Shown here piece by piece: positions 54,521 through 62,413 of a stretch of DNA of 64,000 nt. The translations under genes and the position numbers were made by a program. How positions within the stretch are numbered: position 1 is the first letter of the stretch; every line of letters starts with the position of its first letter. The notes under the pieces were generated by a model. It was not told the origin of the DNA. It did not search any database and saw only the letters and a list, made by a program, of their open reading frames with translations. Source of the stretch: Leptospira wolbachii serovar Codice str. CDC (GTDB taxonomy: Bacteria > Spirochaetota > Leptospiria > Leptospirales > Leptospiraceae); NCBI RefSeq assembly GCF_000332515.2, contig NZ_AOGZ02000014.1:434001-498000 (forward strand). The letters run 5' to 3'.

Positions 54521-56444
54521 AATTGCCGCCGTTACCCTGAATACAACTCCCCTAGACTTTCTTGGGAACTATGAATCCATATCTGAGGCAATCGGCAGTA
54601 AAGAATCCAAAAATGCAGACTGTATTCTTTTTCCCGAACTTTGTATTTCTGGGTATGGGTGTGAAGATGCATTTTACAAACCTTTTGTTTGGACTCGCTC
54701 CGAAGAAATCATAAAAGAACTAAAAACACTAACACCAAACCAAATAGTCATGGTGGGCCTTCCTGTTTTTGTGGATTCATTTTTATACAATTGTATGGCT
54801 GTGCTTTATGGCGGTAAGGTGGTAGCCATTGTTCCTAAACTAAATTTAGCAAACACGGGTGTACACTATGAACGAAGATGGTTTCATTCTGAGTCAGAAT
54901 TTCTAAATAAAACCATAACCTTTGCCGGCGGACAAGTTCCCTTTGGACATTTTATCTTTCAGGCGCAAAACTGGAATTTTGGATTAGAAATTTGTGAAGA
55001 CAGTTGGTCAGTTCAAAAACCAGCAACTGCTTATAGCCTACAAGGAATTGATGTATTGTTTTCACCGGGGGCATCTCATTTTGCAATGGGAAAACAAAAC
55101 ATCCGCCGTCAGATTTTTAAGGAATCAAGTAGGAACCAGTGCAACTTACAGGTGTTTACCAATCTGACAGGAAATGAATCAGGAAGGATCATCTTTGAAG
55201 GTGGGGCTATTTTTGCCTCTCTTGGCAACTTAGTAAAAGAAGGTCCAAGACTTGCCTTCTCTCCCTTTCAAATAACCACCTACTCTTTTGATCCGATGGA
55301 GATCCGTGCGGCGAAAGCTCGCTCCTTTCGAGACCCGAAACCAAAAATTCCAACGAATGAGATTTCTAAAATCCAACTCGATTCGATTGCAAATGAAAAA
55401 GAATCCTATGTTTTTTCTGTCCTAGACAAACGCATAGAAATAGAGAAAGAAGAGAGTTCAAATTCCCTTCATCTTTCTACCTTTGAAGAATTCACAAAGG
55501 CAGTTTCCCTCGGACTCTTTGATTATTTAAGAAAATCCAAAACAAAAGGATTTACTCTTTCCCTTTCGGGTGGAGCTGATAGTGCCACTTGTGCCCTTCT
55601 TGTCACAGCCATGAAAGAGATTGCCAAAAGGGAAAATGGTGATTCCATTTTTTCCTCTTTAGGAATTGAGGAAAAAAAACTACTCGTTACCATCTACCAA
55701 AAAACAGAAAACAATTCCACTCTGACAGAAGAAATAGCAAAGACCCTTGCCAAAGAACTGGATTGTCAATTTTATTCCATCGCCATTGACAGCGCCGTCG
55801 AAACATCTGTGGAACTGATAGAATCGGTTCTTGGCAAAACATTGAATTGGAAAGAACATGACCTACCTTTACAAAATATCCAAGCAAGAGTTCGTTCTCC
55901 ACTCGTTTGGTTACTTGCCAATATCAATGGACATTTACTTTTATCGACGGGAAACAGAAGTGAGGCCGCGGTTGGTTATACCACCATGGATGGTGATTCT
56001 TCTGGATCGATTGCTCCGCTAGCAGGCGTTAGTAAGGAATTCTTGCTGGACTGGTTGGATGATATCCAAAATGGGAATAACAGATTCATTTTACCGAAAG
56101 ATTCCATTCGAACCTTACGAAATACCAAACCCACAGCAGAATTAAAACCTCTCTCGGAACATCAAGAAGATGAAAAAGACTTAATGCCCTATCCGATCTT
56201 ACAATCGATCGAAAAAAAACTGGTATTTTTAGCACTTGGTGATTTGGACTGTTTGGAAAGTTTAAAACAAGAATTTCCTTGGGAGACTACGGACAACCTT
56301 TCAGCATATCTAAAGAAATTTAAGAAATTATTTATGACATCACAATGGAAACGAGAGAGGCTTCCTCCCTCGTTCCATTTGGATGAGTATGGCCTGGATC
56401 CAAAATCTAGTTACCGCTATCCCATCCTATCCAAAGAAAGTTAA
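54507..56444 (+). CDS. nadE: Glutamine-dependent NAD+ synthetase
   Basis: ATG 54507 (MPKIKIAAVTLN) gives 645 residues with a 14-bp overlap of waaA; an upstream GTG would read deeper into waaA. The N-terminal nitrilase domain has the triad Glu in LFPELCISGYGCED near 46, Lys in VPKLNLANTG near 110 and Cys in GLEICEDSW near 160. The C-terminal synthetase has the P-loop LSLSGGADSATCALL near 365 and STGNRSEAAVGYTTMDGDSSGSIAP near 480. It amidates deamido-NAD+ using glutamine. It converges on the next gene with a four-base overlap. Confidence 0.95.
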   Translation: MPKIKIAAVTLNTTPLDFLGNYESISEAIGSKESKNADCILFPELCISGYGCEDAFYKPFVWTRSEEIIKELKTLTPNQIVMVGLPVFVDSFLYNCMAVLYGGKVVAIVPKLNLANTGVHYERRWFHSESEFLNKTITFAGGQVPFGHFIFQAQNWNFGLEICEDSWSVQKPATAYSLQGIDVLFSPGASHFAMGKQNIRRQIFKESSRNQCNLQVFTNLTGNESGRIIFEGGAIFASLGNLVKEGPRLAFSPFQITTYSFDPMEIRAAKARSFRDPKPKIPTNEISKIQLDSIANEKESYVFSVLDKRIEIEKEESSNSLHLSTFEEFTKAVSLGLFDYLRKSKTKGFTLSLSGGADSATCALLVTAMKEIAKRENGDSIFSSLGIEEKKLLVTIYQKTENNSTLTEEIAKTLAKELDCQFYSIAIDSAVETSVELIESVLGKTLNWKEHDLPLQNIQARVRSPLVWLLANINGHLLLSTGNRSEAAVGYTTMDGDSSGSIAPLAGVSKEFLLDWLDDIQNGNNRFILPKDSIRTLRNTKPTAELKPLSEHQEDEKDLMPYPILQSIEKKLVFLALGDLDCLESLKQEFPWETTDNLSAYLKKFKKLFMTSQWKRERLPPSFHLDEYGLDPKSSYRYPILSKES

Positions 56445-57136
56445 TTCGAAGAAGGAAGTCCTGCTTTTTCTAAAGCATTTGCTGCTTCTTTTTCGGTTTG
56501 TTCGTTTTGAAATTGAATATTCTTCAGAATTTCTTGGAACTTTTTATCCATCTCCGGGTCGTCCCCACCTTGTGTTTCAATCAAGTAATTGATAATTTCC
56601 AATCTATCTTTTCCTTGTTTTCGCACATGGTTATAATAGAGAGAAACGTCTGTGGCGTTGGGGGCACCACCAAACACAGAGTTTGTGGCTCTTGATAATT
56701 TTTGATTGAATTCAGACTGTTTTTTTTTCTCTTCCGCAGTCAGTCGTTTCGGAATCAAATCATTATCAGGAAATTGTTCCCTAAGTTCTTCAAATGCCTG
56801 CATGGCCTCTGGAGGATAAGGTTTGCCTGTTTGCGGATTAATGGGAATTTCACCAGATTCCGAATTCGCAAGAGTGCCATCTTCTTCATAACGCATACCA
56901 CCTGCATTGTAGTAGTCGGAATCAAAGATGGAACCGGCGTCTTCGCCTCGCACCCCCAAACGGTTGGTTCCCTTAGGATTGTTCGATCCTCCCCCAAAAA
57001 GGGCAAGGGCCTGAGAACTTCTTTCTTTTTTACGGCGGACTTCTTCCTCATCATCCCCACCCGTTACGAGTAAAATGAGAAAAAAAAGCCCAATCATTGA
57101 AATGGACACAAAGAGTATTTTTTTTTGGATTCCCAT
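56441..57136 (-). CDS. Membrane-anchored acidic protein, function unknown
   Basis: The 231-residue product has one N-terminal helix (ILFVSISMIGLFFLILLVTG). An acidic/basic region with DDEEEVRRKKE and a Gly/Asn-rich stretch follow, then a helical C-terminus (QLKL-poor, Gln/Glu-rich). Patterns such as TAEEKKKQSEFNQKLS and EMDKKFQEILKNIQFQNEQT suggest a coiled coil. It should face the periplasm. I recognise no family; it is a single-gene unit converging on nadE. Confidence 0.6.
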   Translation of the reverse strand: MGIQKKILFVSISMIGLFFLILLVTGGDDEEEVRRKKERSSQALALFGGGSNNPKGTNRLGVRGEDAGSIFDSDYYNAGGMRYEEDGTLANSESGEIPINPQTGKPYPPEAMQAFEELREQFPDNDLIPKRLTAEEKKKQSEFNQKLSRATNSVFGGAPNATDVSLYYNHVRKQGKDRLEIINYLIETQGGDDPEMDKKFQEILKNIQFQNEQTEKEAANALEKAGLPSSN

Positions 57137-57178
57137 AGATTGAATTCCTGAAAACTTGGAAGGGAAACGAGAAATAGA

Positions 57179-57916
57179 ATGCGTTTTCCCTCTTTACATC
57201 CAATTTACTTAGTCTGCATATCTTTTCTCTCTTTTTTTCAATGCGGGATCAATACAGATACACCTGTAGCTCCGTTTATATTCCTGGTCCCTCCCAGTGT
57301 CCCACAAATCCTTTCAGTGGTCGCAGTCAATAGCAACCTGACTAATGACTTTAAGTCGGAACTTGTACAGTCTCTTGATCCAAGACCAGAATACGTGCTT
57401 CGTTATTTTGTGACCAACAGGGAACCCCAATTTCAAGGTTATAATCTCTACGTGACAACGGCCTTTCCTGGGGTCATCCAAACCATCCAAGGGGAATGGC
57501 TGGAAGATGGGGTCCAACCAAGTTTTCCACACCTTCCCTACCAAGCTTCCACGGAATCATCGAAGATTGTGACAAAACGAATTCGGTTTGCCGTTCCCCC
57601 TCCGGGTGCAGAATTCTTTCAGAAATGCCAAATCTATAATTTTACCCTTCGTTCGATGCTGACGGGTGGACTGATTTCCAATCCATCCACCCCCACTAGT
57701 ACCTGCGCCATTCCGAATAAGGTAAACGACATCCAAACCAATTGCCCTGTCGGGAAAGGATGTAATACCACCATTTGTGCGAACGCCGCTTGTGGCACAC
57801 CCACGGCTTGTGCTCTAGGAACTGCTTGTAACCCCTGTACGAAAGGTGACAACGACCTCGGTTGTACTTGTCCCGCAGGTGCAAATCCCCCAGGATGCCA
57901 GTACATTGGCCCATAA
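57179..57916 (+). CDS. Putative lipoprotein with Cys-rich C-terminal region
   Basis: The 245-residue product has a lipobox-type signal (ISFLSFFQCG, Cys22). A beta-rich domain of about 145 residues follows, with YVLRYFVTNREPQFQGYNLYV near 78, as in fibronectin-like folds. The last 60 residues carry about thirteen Cys (GKGCNTTICANAACG, CALGTACNPC, GCTCPAGANPPGCQ), an EGF-like spacing without a recognisable consensus. Function unknown. Its stop overlaps the presumed rsmI start. Confidence 0.68.
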   Translation: MRFPSLHPIYLVCISFLSFFQCGINTDTPVAPFIFLVPPSVPQILSVVAVNSNLTNDFKSELVQSLDPRPEYVLRYFVTNREPQFQGYNLYVTTAFPGVIQTIQGEWLEDGVQPSFPHLPYQASTESSKIVTKRIRFAVPPPGAEFFQKCQIYNFTLRSMLTGGLISNPSTPTSTCAIPNKVNDIQTNCPVGKGCNTTICANAACGTPTACALGTACNPCTKGDNDLGCTCPAGANPPGCQYIGP

Positions 57917-58628
57917 ACGCGAACCCGGCTCTCTCTATGTTGTTGCCACTCCTATAGGAAATTTGGGAGATGTGACCTTACGGGCTCTTGAAATTTTCAA
58001 AGAAGTGGACCTTATCCTTTGTGAATCCGCAAAAGAAACTCGCTCCCTATTATCTCGACTAGAAATCTCAACGCCAGTCCTTGCTCTCTACAAAGACAGC
58101 TCCGAATCTCCCTACTCGAGTATCCTGGAACAACTTGCTGCTGGTAAGTCCATGGCCCTCGTTTCGGACGCAGGTACCCCGGGAGTCTCCGACCCAGGAA
58201 GCCAGATGGTTCGCACGGCTAGGGAAAAAGGATTTCGGATTGTACCGATTCCTGGTGCTTCCGCCTTAACCGCATTACTTTCCGTTTCCGGTTTTCAGGT
58301 CAATCCCACGTATTTTTTGGGTTTCCTCTCTGAAAAACCGAGTAAAAAACACCGAGAATTAGAAAGAGCCTCTGAAATCGACGGACTCGTGGTTTTCTAC
58401 GAATCGGTTCATAAACTTCCGAGGCTCTACCCTATGCTAGTAGAACTTTTTCCAGAAACGGAAGTGCTTGTGGGAAGGGAGTTGACAAAGACCTTCGAAG
58501 AGGTACTTTACTACGCAAATCCTAGGGATCTGCTAGCAAAACCGCCCAACGCCAAAGGCGAGTTTGTTTTTCTCTTAAATCATCGAAAAAAAACACTTAA
58601 GGGAAATTCAGATTCCACCGATATGTGA
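57906..58628 (+). CDS. rsmI: 16S rRNA (cytidine1402-2'-O)-methyltransferase RsmI
   Basis: The frame is certain but the start is not: TTG 57906 gives 240 residues and an 11-bp overlap with the lipoprotein gene, whereas GTG 57846 would overlap by 71 bp. GSLYVVATPIGNLGDVTLRALE near residue 10 is the RsmI N-terminal signature. ALVSDAGTPGVSDPGSQMV near 80 and VVFYESVHKLPRLY near 165 complete the SAM-binding MTase fold. It 2'-O-methylates C1402 of 16S rRNA. Confidence 0.92.
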   Translation: MAHKREPGSLYVVATPIGNLGDVTLRALEIFKEVDLILCESAKETRSLLSRLEISTPVLALYKDSSESPYSSILEQLAAGKSMALVSDAGTPGVSDPGSQMVRTAREKGFRIVPIPGASALTALLSVSGFQVNPTYFLGFLSEKPSKKHRELERASEIDGLVVFYESVHKLPRLYPMLVELFPETEVLVGRELTKTFEEVLYYANPRDLLAKPPNAKGEFVFLLNHRKKTLKGNSDSTDM

Positions 58629-58649
58629 TGTAGGAAGAGGACTAAATAT

Positions 58650-58976
58650 ATGAACGTCGACAAAGTAGGACGAGTTGGTGGTTACGGGTACGAACCAAAA
58701 AAACCACAAGGGCCAAGAGAAACGGAAGCACAAGCTCCGGTAGACACCATCTCTATCTCTGATGCTGCCAAAAAAATTGCATCGGAAGCGAAGCTCCAAG
58801 CTGAAGTAAAACAAATCGCAAAACAAATTGTACAAGCTCCTCCAGAAGAAGATCGTACAGAAAAAATCAAAGCGATCAAAGAACGATTGAAAAACGGCGA
58901 CTATGACAACCTCTCCACAGAGATGTTGGATAAAATCTCCGACCAAATCGCGTCAACTTTCCTCGGACAGCAGTAA
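58650..58976 (+). CDS. FlgM-like anti-sigma factor (probable)
   Basis: The 108-residue protein has an unstructured N-terminus with Lys-Pro-Gln-Gly repeats. DTISISDAAKKIASEAKLQ and the helical core TEKIKAIKERLKNGDYDNLSTEMLDKISDQIA follow. The EKI-x2-IK-x2-L-x2-GDYD pattern is that of FlgM, which holds back the flagellar sigma factor FliA until the hook is complete. The gene follows rsmI by 21 bases and is ended by a terminator. The rest of the family is small and weakly conserved, so this stays a probable call. Confidence 0.65.
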   Translation: MNVDKVGRVGGYGYEPKKPQGPRETEAQAPVDTISISDAAKKIASEAKLQAEVKQIAKQIVQAPPEEDRTEKIKAIKERLKNGDYDNLSTEMLDKISDQIASTFLGQQ

Positions 58977-59005
58977 AAAGGACGGGTGGTGAGGGATCCT
59001 TTTTT
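58975..59005 (+). terminator. Intrinsic terminator after the FlgM-like gene
   Basis: AAAAAGGA (58975-58982) pairs with TCCTTTTT (58997-59004), giving an 8-bp stem, a 14-nt loop and a trailing T. It includes the last base of the stop codon and ends the rsmI-FlgM-like transcript. Confidence 0.75.
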
Positions 59006-59059
59006 ATTGTCCTCTCCGGGGATTTCTCTCAGTCCGTATATTCATAATTAGGGGATCGT

Positions 59060-60226
59060 ATGCCAGTACTCCCCGAATGGATTAATTTTCAATTTCCTCC
59101 TAAAATTCACTTCGAAATCGACTGTGGATACAAACTCGGGTCTTTTGTAAAAAACATTGGATCTCGAGTGGTTCTGATTACCACACAGAAAGAACTAGAA
59201 AACGCCGAAGAACTCTCCATCATCAAAACCAGCCTCGAAAAACACGCCGAAGGTGTGATCATCTATGATGATATTGTGGATCGGGTTCATTTTAAGGATT
59301 TAGATTCCTGTGCCCACTTCCTTCGAATTTCCAATGCAGATTGTGTTGTTGCTTATGGTTCCTTTGAATCAGTAAACGCAGGTAAGGCGGCTTCTCTACT
59401 AGCAACAAACGATTTGTTTGCTGAAGAATTATTAATTGGGAAAAAACAACCAAAGAAAAAAGGTCTCCCACTCATTGTAGTTCCTACAAAACCTCTACTC
59501 GGTAACGAATGTTCTCCCTTCTTTTCGATTGTAGATGATAAAGATAAAAACAGAAAGTATTTCGCACACGAGTGGGCTTTCCCAGAACTTATTGTTTCCG
59601 ACCCCAAAATTGGTGCGGGTATGTCTAGCTCCGAAACAGCAAAAACAGGAATCTCCATTCTATCTGCCGCTGTGGATAGTATCCTTTCTAAATATGCCAA
59701 CGAAATCACATCTTCCACAGCTTTAAGAGCCATTGAACTTATCTCGAAAAACATTGTACCCGCCATTCGGGAACCGAGAAACCTAGGACCGAAAAACTCC
59801 ATTTATGCGGCAAGTTTACTTGCAGGCATTGCGCAGTCGACAAGTAGCCTTGGACTTTGTTATGCCTTGTCATTGGCAGTTACCACAGTTACCAATTTAG
59901 ATATCTTTCAAAGTATGTCGATCCTCCTCCCCCACGTAATGGAATACAACCTAACCTCCTCTGCAGGTAAGTATGTAATGATTGCACGAGCTCTTGATGA
60001 AGACGTGACCAATATCTCCGTCATTGAAGCTGCGATCAAAGCCGTGGAAGGGATTCGTAAAATCTATTTAGAACTTCGAATTCCGCAAAGGTTGTCCGAA
60101 TACGAAGTGAAAAAAATCGATCTACCGGGGATTGCAACACTTGCGGCAACTTACTCGTTTCTTGATTGTCTTCCCAGAGAACTCCCCAAAAATGAAATCG
60201 AAACCATCCTTGTGGCTGCGTTTTAG
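59060..60226 (+). CDS. Iron-containing alcohol dehydrogenase-like protein lacking metal ligands
   Basis: The 388-residue protein has the length and layout of group III dehydrogenases. The usual GGGS-x-x-D-x-AK reads AYGSFESVNAGKAA near residue 98. The metal-site helix reads TAKTGISILSAAVDSI near 192, with Ser and Ala where Asp and His are expected. The two later His positions read LGLCYALSLAV and TNLDIFQSM, again without His. LLPHVMEYN is conserved. It is therefore probably not an iron enzyme. It leads a short operon with the 81-residue and FliG-like genes. Confidence 0.8.
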   Translation: MPVLPEWINFQFPPKIHFEIDCGYKLGSFVKNIGSRVVLITTQKELENAEELSIIKTSLEKHAEGVIIYDDIVDRVHFKDLDSCAHFLRISNADCVVAYGSFESVNAGKAASLLATNDLFAEELLIGKKQPKKKGLPLIVVPTKPLLGNECSPFFSIVDDKDKNRKYFAHEWAFPELIVSDPKIGAGMSSSETAKTGISILSAAVDSILSKYANEITSSTALRAIELISKNIVPAIREPRNLGPKNSIYAASLLAGIAQSTSSLGLCYALSLAVTTVTNLDIFQSMSILLPHVMEYNLTSSAGKYVMIARALDEDVTNISVIEAAIKAVEGIRKIYLELRIPQRLSEYEVKKIDLPGIATLAATYSFLDCLPRELPKNEIETILVAAF

Positions 60227-60232
60227 GTTCCC

Positions 60233-60478
60233 TTGATCCAACTGACGGAATTTGAAAAAAAACTATTAGAAACCTTCGTCTTAAGTGACCGAGATGCCAG
60301 ACGATTGCAAAGAGTCATCCAAGACCTTTCAATTGTTGTGGGGATGGAACACGAAGAGATCTATGACTTCATGCGTTTTGGAGTCGAAAATGAGTTGGAA
60401 ATTTTAAAATCTGATTATAATTGGGAGCACTTTAGAATCAGAATTCAGAAAAAACTGAAAAAATCCCCTCCCCTTTGA
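60233..60478 (+). CDS. Small helical protein of unknown function
   Basis: The 81-residue product starts with TTG 60233, six bases after the upstream stop, and is a mainly helical, charged protein (FEKKLLETFVLSDRDARRLQRV and EEIYDFMRFGVENELEIL). Its stop overlaps the TTG start of the next gene (TTGA), suggesting coupled translation in a three-gene operon. I recognise no family. Confidence 0.62.
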   Translation: MIQLTEFEKKLLETFVLSDRDARRLQRVIQDLSIVVGMEHEEIYDFMRFGVENELEILKSDYNWEHFRIRIQKKLKKSPPL

Positions 60479-61653
60479 TATACAGACAAGGAAACAATTA
60501 CCATTTTTTCTTAAGCACTGCGGACTCTGTAGCCAGATTCCAAACATCCATCCAACCTTTCTATCCAGTCTTAAAAAATAAAATTGTAGAACTTCCGTCC
60601 GTCACTACAGACCCCATTCTCATTCCTCAGTTTCTCTACACTTTGCAATACAACAGGCAATCGTTCGAATCAAAACCTGTGATTACACCAACTTACCGAG
60701 GAAACACGGAGCCTCTAAAAGATTCCGAAACCAAACCAAAGCCTGGATTTGGACCCCTCATTATAGAAATTGGTGGGAGGAGGAATTCTCCCTCCCCACT
60801 CTTTCGCACAAAACGAGACAAGTTCCAATCGGCGAAGTATCTCTCCCTTAGAGACATCATCAATCCTGAGCTCTCGGAAACCATGGTGCGTGAAAAAATT
60901 GAAACTCTTTACTTCGATGCCAAAAGTAAAACTTATCTCTTTCGACTGGTATCCATTCTTTTTTCAGGAACTCCACGGGAGGAAGAAACCATTGTATCCA
61001 ATTTATTTCGTCATGAACCTGAATTTGCCAAATTCTTAAACAAACAGATGTTTACAGTAGAAATGATTCCTTTAATTCACGGACCATTTTTACAAGAAAT
61101 CCTAAGAAGCCATGACGAAAGGTATATCAAATCTATTTTGCCAAAACTTTCTAAACCTGTAATGGATGTAATTCGGTCTTCCCTTTCCAAAAACAAAATG
61201 AAACATATTTTGGAAGGCCCATCAGGGAAACCACCGGAAGGTGAGGATTTAGTTACTGTCATTGAAACGGAACTATACAAACGATTTGCAAGAAATGTAT
61301 ACTACGAAGAAGGTTCTATCTTTACCTATAGAGAAAAAGGAGAAGAGGAATTCAAAGAAGAAATTCCTTTTACAAACGCAGAAAAAATCAATTTTTTTAC
61401 GTTTGGTAATTCTCTTAGTTTCTATGGGAAAACCGAAAGGAAACTTTTTTTTAAAACCAATGATTGGATGGATGTCCTACGATTTGATTTCTTTTTATCC
61501 AGAAAAGAAATTGAAACTTCTGAGTTTCATAGACTCCCTCCCGATTTATTAATAGAGATTCCTTACTATGCAACTGGGATCTTTCTTGTTGGTGCTGGCA
61601 TAACAAAAGAAAGAAGACCTTTTGAATTTTCCCTTCTTTGGTTTGATTACTAA
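60475..61653 (+). CDS. FliG C-terminal-domain-like protein
   Basis: The 392-residue protein starts with TTG 60475. Residues about 137-250 resemble FliG: FRHEPEFAKFLNKQMFTVEMIPLIHGPFLQEILRS aligns with the DP-x2-A-x2-I-x3-MF-x-FEDI pattern, and SKPVMDVIRSSLSKNKMKHILEG with the EE-x(n)-MS-x(n)-L-x-ED stretch. FliG proper is about 340 residues; here the N-terminal half (about 1-135) and the C-terminal 140 residues match nothing I know. It may be a diverged switch-complex or motor-associated protein. The FlgM-like gene nearby supports a motility link. Confidence 0.6.
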   Translation: MIYRQGNNYHFFLSTADSVARFQTSIQPFYPVLKNKIVELPSVTTDPILIPQFLYTLQYNRQSFESKPVITPTYRGNTEPLKDSETKPKPGFGPLIIEIGGRRNSPSPLFRTKRDKFQSAKYLSLRDIINPELSETMVREKIETLYFDAKSKTYLFRLVSILFSGTPREEETIVSNLFRHEPEFAKFLNKQMFTVEMIPLIHGPFLQEILRSHDERYIKSILPKLSKPVMDVIRSSLSKNKMKHILEGPSGKPPEGEDLVTVIETELYKRFARNVYYEEGSIFTYREKGEEEFKEEIPFTNAEKINFFTFGNSLSFYGKTERKLFFKTNDWMDVLRFDFFLSRKEIETSEFHRLPPDLLIEIPYYATGIFLVGAGITKERRPFEFSLLWFDY

Positions 61654-61714
61654 AGTAGATTGCAGAAAGGTTTTTTCACTAGACTTGCGATTCTTTTTTC
61701 TCTAAATTAAAAAC

Positions 61715-62386
61715 ATGGTACAAATCAAAAATAATAACTCATTTTGGAAGGGATTCCCTTTTTTAATCGCTAGTTTGTTATTTGCCACTTATTACATTCT
61801 TTTGTATTTGGTACCTTCCCCACCAAGCGACTCCTCTCTATTAAATGAATGGATTACGAAATGGAAAACCTATCTACAAATCGCCGATGAGATTTTAATT
61901 TTTGCCACTCTCTCTTTACTTCCGTCCATTTATAGTTTAGCAAACCCAAAGAAAGAAAACGAGTCACCAGCGGCTTTATTTGCCTCTGGTTTGTTTTTTT
62001 TGCTTGTGGTTCCCATGTTTGTACTTGTGGATTTACTTCTTGGTCGGCTCGTGTATCCTGTAAATGTTTACCCTCTCACAGTTGATACTATAGTTTTCCT
62101 CTTGAGTTTGATCACAGGAACCTTACATATGATTTCCCTTGTTTTGGCCTTAGCGATTCTATTGTATGGTATTTCGTTTCGAAGTAAAACTGGGGGTGGT
62201 TTGGTTTTGTCATTGGGAATCCTTGTTTTTGGATTCCAAATCATTGCAAGTTACCCCTGGCTCCTTTCGCCAAGGGTTCTCCTTTTTTGCCAACTGAGTT
62301 TTCCGATTTGGTTATTTTCTACCGGATTCTATTCTGTAAAAAACGAAAACAGATCTTCCAAAAAGAATCAAACCGAACTCAGCTAA
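61715..62386 (+). CDS. Integral membrane protein of unknown function
   Basis: The 223-residue product has about six membrane helices (for example FPFLIASLLFATYYILLYLV, LFASGLFFLLVVPMFVLVDL and FLLSLITGTLHMISLVLALAILLY). It has a polar C-terminal tail. No family is recognised. It is a separate unit ended by a hairpin shared with the convergent glpK gene. Confidence 0.65.
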   Translation: MVQIKNNNSFWKGFPFLIASLLFATYYILLYLVPSPPSDSSLLNEWITKWKTYLQIADEILIFATLSLLPSIYSLANPKKENESPAALFASGLFFLLVVPMFVLVDLLLGRLVYPVNVYPLTVDTIVFLLSLITGTLHMISLVLALAILLYGISFRSKTGGGLVLSLGILVFGFQIIASYPWLLSPRVLLFCQLSFPIWLFSTGFYSVKNENRSSKKNQTELS

Positions 62387-62404
62387 CAGTCATTAAGCTG
62401 AGTT
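62376..62404. terminator. Hairpin between convergent genes
   Basis: AACTCAGCT (62376-62384) pairs perfectly with AGCTGAGTT (62396-62404), an 11-nt loop between. It spans the stop of the membrane-protein gene and faces the glpK stop at 62414. The T-tracts are short on both strands, so termination is likely but not certain. Confidence 0.6.
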
Positions 62405-62413
62405 TCTGTTGGT

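Noticed and set aside
57846..57916. RsmI start at GTG 57846
   Set aside because: It would overlap the lipoprotein gene by 71 bp and add residues unlike RsmI; TTG 57906 fits better, though uncertain.
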